This document shows, one piece after another, positions 16,201 to 21,872 of a DNA stretch of 21,872 bases; positions within the stretch are counted from its first letter, which is position 1, and every line of letters starts with the position of its first letter. The stretch comes from Acanthamoeba lenticulata (taxonomy: Eukaryota > Discosea > Longamoebia > Acanthamoebidae), in contig NAVB01000100.1 of NCBI GenBank assembly GCA_002179805.1, forward strand, positions 1-21,872. Reading direction: 5' to 3'. A program made the position numbers and the translations under genes. Below the pieces are notes generated by a model. The model was given only the letters and a program-made list of their open reading frames with translations. It was not told where the DNA came from and ran no database searches.

Positions 16201-19200
16201 CTGTTATTATAAATCATATAACTTAATCTATCAATCAAGACATAAAATGACAAAAAATAAAATGGAGGGGAAAAGGTACGGGGCCGGGGATGGAGCCCTG
16301 AGGCACGAAGCCGCGGGGCACAGGCTGGCCGGGCGGGAACATCATGACCGGCTGAGCCGAGCCCATCTGCGGCGGCGGCGACGTCACGTAGGGCACCGGC
16401 GGGTAGCCCTGCGATACAGTACACGCCCCCAACACGGGCCGCGCAGTGAGCGCCACCGCCACAACTACTACTACAGGGCGCGCGCAGGCCTTGGGGGCGA
16501 ACCATGTGGCGGCCCTGAGGCGGGAGCGGCGACATGTTGGGGACGGGCGCATAGTAGCCCTCCATCGGGATCCCGCTCTCCTCCTGCCTGTAGGGCACGC
16601 GCCCGTAGGGCCACACCGGCGCTGCAAATTCAAATAAGAATAAGAATCATGAGTTTGGAAATAGAATTATTGAATATTGAAAACTATAAAAGTACTAGTT
16701 AAAAAAATCAATTGAAAAAAAAAACAAAAAAACGGACCAACTTGCTCGGGGTCCTCGGGGTTGTCCTGGAGGCGCCGCATGCCCTGCGCGAAGAAGCTGC
16801 TCACCGGGATGTTGATGTCGACCGTCGGCTTGGTGGACTTGTCGGCGGCGCCGGCGGCCGCCGCGGCAGAGAGCAGCGTGGCGGCCATCGACGAGGCGTT
16901 CGGCGCAGTGGCCGGAGGCGCGGCGGTAGCGGCGGCCGGGCGCTTGGGCGTGAAGGCCTTGGCGAACGGGTTGAGCTTGGACTTGAGGCTCGGCAGCTGG
17001 ATCTTGGACAGCGGCGGCTGGCCGTCCGCCGTTGCGGCCTCGGCGCCTGCCGCCGGCGCCTCCGATGATGTCGACGCGGCGGTCGCGGGCGTGGCGGCGG
17101 TGGCGGCCGGGGTGGAGTCCTTGCGCGGCGAAGTAGCGGCGCTGGCCGAGGCCGGGGACTCGGCGACCGGCGTGGCAAGCGTGGCTGGCGTGGTCGCGGG
17201 CGTCTCCGTGGCCGCCGGCGTCGGCGCGGCCGACGACGACGTCGAGGACGAGGTCGACGGGCCGCTGGGCTTGGTGGTGGTGGTGGTAGTAGTAGTGCTG
17301 CCCTCCTTCTCGAGCTTGGCGGCCGTGGCGTCGAGCACGTGACGCGGCGACAGCGGCGACGGCGCGATCGGGTTGTGGTTGTGGTCGCCGCGGCGCGCAC
17401 GGAGCGCCGGCGAGTTGGGGGTTGAGGTCTTCTTCTCGATCTCCTTGGAGAAGTTGACCATGTCCTGCTTGGTCGGCACGGCGGGCGACGTGGTCGAGAG
17501 CGAGCGCTTACGCTGCTCCTTGTACTGCTGGAACTCCTGCAGCACCGATTCTGACAGAACAAAAATTAATTATATTTTAAGGAATTAAAAAAATATTTCA
17601 GAAAAAAGGGTCGTACCAGGCACGCGCGGGACGGCGGGCGAGAGGTCGAGGGACTTGAGCTGCTCGGGACGGCCCACAATGGGCGAATGGAAGGGCTCCT
17701 TGAGCCTCTCCGCCGCCTGTCCAGCAACAAAAACGAAATTATTAACAAAAAGACCAAAAAAACTTGAAAATAATTGAAAATAAATAATTAAACAAAAGGC
17801 AAGAAGGAGGTGGGTACAGCGCGAGGATCGATGCCCTGCGCGCGCATCTCGGTGAGGAGCTTCTGGACGCGCAGCTTCTCCAGGTACTGCGGGTCTTCGG
17901 GGTCTGGGTTGGCGGCGCCCGATTCGTCTTTTCGTATTAAGCCCCGCGCATACGAGGCGTCGCATAATCCCGCCCATGCCATAGAATAGATATAAATATA
18001 AATATGTAGAAATGGAATGTACAAACTATCCATTATTATCTTTTTGATATTTATAAATATGAATTATATAGAAATTATAGAAATGAGCCGTACCGACTGC
18101 GGCGCTGATGTTGGACATGGAGAAGGAGCGCTGGCGGAAGGGCGAGTTGGTGAGCTTGGAGGGGACTGAGGGCGATGGCGGCGCCCTGTGGGTCTCGTCG
18201 GCCAGGTTGGCAATCGAAGTCGTGCTGCGGCTGAGGCCCGACGACAGCGCCGCCGCCGACGCCGACGATGTCGAAGACGACGACGAGGCCCTCGCCGCTG
18301 CAGACGTCGAGGGTGACGAGGGCGCGAGCCCCTTGGCCGCCCGCTCTCGGTCGATCCTCTCACGCTCGCGCTGGCGGGCCTTCTCCCGCTCCTTCTCCTT
18401 CTCGCGCTCCCGCTCGCGTTCACGCTCGATCTCCTGCTCGCGCTGGCGCAGCTTGCGGAACTCGTGCTCACGGGCCTTGTTGTTGCCGCCGTCGCGCGGC
18501 TCGGCCACGGGCGCTGCTGCCGCCTCAGCCTCGCCCTTGCGCTTGGCGGGCACCACGTAGGCGCCACCGCCCTTCTGGGACTGGGCGCCAAACTTGGGTC
18601 CGGGGCCCTTTTGCTCGCGCAGCACCGACGAGTACTTGTCTTCCTCGTCCTCGGTGTCGTCCTTGGGCGCGACGATTCCGCGCTCCTCGGCCAAGTGGAT
18701 GTTGCTCGTCGTCTGCAGCTTGATCTCCCGCTCGATCCGGATGGCCTTTTCCACAACCTTGTATGTGTGTCCCATTACAACCAAGACGATGACGACGATG
18801 ATGAGGTTAATGATGATGAGGACGAAGAAAAAGGCAGAGGAGAAGGGACCGATGCCGTACCTCCCTCGTGACGCGCTGTCTGTCAATTTCGGTTGTGTAG
18901 ACCCTCTCGTCGTAGGTGGTGCGAACGCCAAACAGCCTCTCGTTGGCTTCGAACTGGTCCCACCGGTTGCGCGCGCTGCACAAACACACACGCCCAGCTT
19001 TTATCAGACACTGTTTATCATTTTCGCACACAATATGAAATAAAAAAATTAAAAGAACAGAAAAAAGAAAAGAAAAAAAAAGTACCCTTGATCTTCTTCA
19101 AGACCGCCGAGGCCGCCCTCCTCGTCGGGCGCGGACCACGGGACGAGCTCACGCTCGCTAAAGTCGCGGCCGCTGATCTCCGTGTCCGTCCGGAAGCCGC

Positions 19201-20008
19201 CCTCGCGCATCATCTGCTTCTTGAACTCGGCACTGTCCTCGACAAACGCCACTTCAGGCGCGTCGAGCATGACGAGGTCCTGCGGCTGGACGGTCACTTG
19301 GTCGATGGGCGGCGTCTGCACCACCCCCGAGTCCGAGCTCTCCTGCACATACGATGACCGAGTCCAGGCAGGTCAGGTCGGCCTGAAGGAGAGGAAGGTG
19401 ATGACGCCAATAGTGCACCTTCTTCCTGGCCATGTGGAGGACGACACCGAAGCCGCGATCAAAAATGGGGTTGTGGAAGATGCCCTCATACACAGTGCCG
19501 TCCTTGAGGATGGCACGCACTTGTTGGCCCTGCACGATGCACACATTGCGTGCAATCAAAGTGGTAACAAAGAGGCGTTAATCGGTAGCCTTTGATGCAC
19601 GTGCCAGGAGCCAAGCCTGCTTGAGGAGCGATTTTTGTGGAGCGATTATACTGAGGGGGAGGGGCGTACAATGAGGTTCATGGCGATGTAGTGCGTGCGA
19701 TCAGAGGGGCCATCGCGGTCCTCCCTGTCTGAATCCGCAAAACGGCTAACCGCGCTGGAGTAGGCCTGCGGGTTGCGCGAGACCTTGATCTCGTGGCTCC
19801 CACTGCTTCCCGACGATCCGCCATTGGTGAAGTGCTCTCTCTTGTGAGCCTTGTCCGATTTGGAGGCCAGAGAGGACGACTTGCTCGGATTCGATGACTT
19901 ACCACCAACATTCCCACGCGAGTAACCGCCGCCATCCCTGAGGCCTTGCTGTGCCATATTGTCCTTTCTGCGGGTGCGATGGGGCGATCCGCTCATGTTT
20001 TGGGCCAT
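15382..20008 (-). CDS. Ataxin-2 homologue (Lsm, LsmAD, PAM2)
   Basis: Eleven exons (20008-19670, 19529-19419, 19342-19086, 18975-18861, 18757-18094, 17927-17818, 17716-17617, 17550-16738, 16621-16503, 16408-16280, 16200-15382) give 1191 aa with all phases consistent. Ataxin-2 proteins (yeast Pbp1) bind RNA and poly(A)-binding protein and act in stress granules and mRNA stability. An Lsm fold lies at about 105-190 (NLIGQQVRAILKDGTVYEGIF, DRGFGVVLHMARK, QPQDLVMLDAPEVAF). LsmAD lies at about 200-285 (FRTDTEISGRDFSERELVPW; RWDQFEANERLFGVRTTYDE). The PAM2 motif SKLNPFAKAFTP at about 756-767 is the classic PABP (MLLE) ligand. A Glu/Arg/Lys single-helix stretch lies at about 374-414. The tail (about 837 on) is Pro/Gly/Gln-rich with WPYGRVPYR and poly-Gln. 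The gene is divergent from DBR1. Splices inside the low-complexity middle are the least secure. Confidence 0.92.
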
Positions 20009-20241
20009 GGTTGAATCAATTCAAGGAGGTGACGGATGAAGATGATGCGTGGTAATGGGGGGAAATTAATGGACGAGCCGAGCTGCTGAGGTGCCGAAAT
20101 GCTGATGGAGGCAGATTCTTGCGTCGACCCACTTCGAGTGATCGGCAGCGGTGATCCTCGCGCTCCTCTAGTCGTCCTCTGTTGATACAGAAACACTGAA
20201 AAAGAAACCCGAAAAGCCGTTTTCTCTTTGATCGGAAAAAG
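20009..20241. promoter_or_regulatory. Shared divergent promoter region, ataxin-2 / DBR1
   Basis: Only 233 bp separate the two start codons, which point outward. No TATA box stands out. The stretch includes short 5' UTRs for both genes. AGATGG encloses the DBR1 ATG with A at -3, a favourable context. Confidence 0.45.
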
Positions 20242-21754
20242 ATGGAAGCCGAAGCGCCCACTGCGGGCGGCCAACAGGTCCCTGCTCTGGAGGAGGGAGC
20301 GTCGAACCCTCAATCTGCGCCACCACAGCCCGAGGTCGTGACTGATCCTACAACCGGACTTAAGGTACATTGCACTAGGCTGCATTTGCAAACGGCAGCA
20401 TTTTCACTGTCCGTGCCACGGCCTTGATGCTTGACTAGGTGGTGATCATCGGGTGCGTCCATGGCGAGTTGGATGCCATGTACGAGTCCATCCTCAACCT
20501 TCAGGAGCGGCAAAACATCAAGATCGACCTGGTCCTCTGCTGTGGTGACTTCCAGGTGCGTTTGCACACACAGCGACTTCTAGCTTCTTGTCCATTTCTC
20601 ACTTAGCTCTGGTCGCGCTGTGTTCTCGAGCAAGGCCGTGCGCAACATGACCGACCTGAACGCGCTGGCGTGCCCGCCCAAGTACCGCCGCATCAACACC
20701 TTCTACAAGTACTACTCGGGCGAAGTCGTGGCCCCCGTGCTCACCCTTTTCGTTGGCGGCAACCATGAGGCCTCCAACCACCTTACCGAGCTGTACACAC
20801 TTGGCTCCTTCACAACTTGCTCCTTCTTCTCTCACCTTGACGAGGATCTCTTTGTGCGGCGCGTCATAGGTACTATGGCGGGTGGGTGGCCCCCAACATC
20901 TACTACCTGGGCATGTCCGGCGTGGTCAACTTCGGCGGCCTGAGGATTGGCGGCCTGTCGGGCATCTACAAGAAGTTCGACTACGACAAGGGCCACTACG
21001 AGATGCCGCCCTACACCGACGACGCCATGCGCAGCGTGTACCATATCCGCGAGTTCGAGGTCTTCAAGTTGATGCAGGTTCGTTCTCCCTTTTTCTTCTT
21101 CCTCTACTCGGAGCAGCACTCGAGCGGCACCAGTCGCAACTGCATCTCGTCCTCTACATCTTCTCCTGCTTCGAATCAAAAACAGTTTTCAAACAAAAAA
21201 TATTTTATTCTAACAAAAAAATTTGAAAAATGCTGCGCAGCTGACGCGAAGACTGGACGTGATGCTGTCGCACGACTGGCCGCGCGGCATCGCCTACCAC
21301 GGGGACAAGCCCCAGCTCCTGCGCTGCAAGCCCTTCCTCCGAAACGAGATCGAGTCTGGCGTGTTCGGCTCTCCGCCCGGCGAGCAGCTCCTCCACACTC
21401 TCCAGCCCGAGGCACGATGTCCCCCCCCACACGCGCGCATCGCACACGCGTGCCGCACACACGCACTTGTTCTCACGCGGTGTCGGCTCTGCAGTATTGG
21501 TTCGCGGCGCACATGCACGTCAAGTTCGCGGCGGTCGTGCAGCACCCGGGCGGCCAGACGACCAGGTTTTTGGCGCTGGACAAGGTGATGGCCAACCGCA
21601 ACTTCCTCCAGGTGTGGGAGTTCCCGGCGGCCACTGGCCCGCGCGAGCTGACCTACGACGAGGAGTGGCTCGCCATCACCAAGTCCACCAACCATCTCCT
21701 CTCCTTCTCCCGCGGCCGCGTCACCCTCCCCAAGCCCTCCACCGGCCCCGGCAG
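20242..21754 (+). CDS. DBR1: RNA lariat debranching enzyme, 5' part (3' end outside window)
   Basis: Six exons are visible: 20242-20364, 20439-20555, 20635-20792, 20870-21077, 21241-21411 and 21495-21754, coding about 345 residues before the window ends in the next intron. DBR1 cleaves the 2'-5' branch of excised intron lariats in the nucleus, which suits this intron-rich genome. Metallophosphatase motifs are in order: [47 protein letters not shown] and [13 protein letters not shown]. The Cys in GCVHG, where other phosphatases have Asp, is the DBR1 hallmark. [14 protein letters not shown] and [10 protein letters not shown] are also typical. The first 41 residues are a non-conserved extension. 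Intron 5 appears to use a GC donor (GAG-GCACGA) because no GT in frame fits. The gene is truncated only by the window edge. Confidence 0.93.
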
Positions 21755-21763
21755 GTGCGTCGC

Positions 21764-21872
21764 ACGACACGACACACGACACGACACACGACACGACACG
21801 ACACGACACGACACGACACGACACGACACGACACGACACGACACGACACGACACGACACGACACGACACGAC
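21764..21872. repeat. Pentanucleotide tandem repeat (GACAC)n
   Basis: From about 21764 the sequence is a 5-bp array. It has two CACAC interruptions at the start and is then pure from about 21788 to the last base, roughly 17 units. It sits in the DBR1 intron that starts at 21755 and continues beyond the window. Its full length is unknown. Confidence 0.95.

Noticed and set aside
15388..16212. 274-aa plus-strand open frame opposite the ataxin-2 last exon
   Set aside because: An Arg/Gly/Leu-rich shadow of Pro/Gln-rich coding sequence; the minus-strand frame joins ten upstream exons in phase.

Overview
This window is eukaryotic nuclear DNA, most likely from the free-living amoeba Acanthamoeba or a close relative. 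The evidence is GC-rich exons split by many short, AT/T-rich GT-AG introns (about 62-166 nt), a 5S rRNA of the Acanthamoeba type, a near-invariant actin, and dense packing on both strands with divergent gene pairs. The species call rests on recognition, not on a search. Spliced models were built by hand. Nearly every junction was checked by reading-frame phase and, where a family was recognised, by continuity of the conserved protein.

Left part (1-2606): the 3' end of an actin gene, a complete 5S rRNA gene with its Pol III T-run, and a two-exon importin-alpha-like gene on the minus strand. The importin has a full armadillo array but no visible importin-beta-binding domain. It is divergent from the next gene.

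F-box block (2850-6173): three different F-box genes in 3.3 kb. They are a FBXO45-like F-box/SPRY protein (+), a small poorly resolved F-box gene (-) that overlaps it tail to tail, and an F-box protein with about nine 27-residue ankyrin-like 'GCPW' repeats (-), a type familiar from amoebae and their giant viruses.

Secretory block (6266-10795): a polypeptide GalNAc-transferase-like enzyme (-) whose C-terminus is a Thr/Pro-rich mucin-like tail instead of a lectin domain, followed by three small genes (+) for signal-peptide proteins. Two of these are tandem paralogues of a family I cannot name. The third is a helical secreted protein.

Right part (10918-21872): a seven-exon telobox-Myb protein (924 aa) with an N-terminal region that may be TRFH-like (a candidate telomere-repeat-binding factor), an unrecognised four-exon gene, an eleven-exon ataxin-2 homologue (1191 aa; Lsm, LsmAD, PAM2, Pro/Gln-rich tail), all on the minus strand, and a divergent DBR1 lariat-debranching-enzyme gene (+). 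DBR1 runs off the window inside a (GACAC)n pentamer array.

The genes are mostly unrelated housekeeping functions, not one pathway. Local themes are ubiquitin-ligase adaptors (2.8-6.2 kb), the secretory pathway (6.3-10.8 kb) and RNA metabolism (the ataxin-2/DBR1 pair). I saw no transposon, CRISPR array or tRNA gene.
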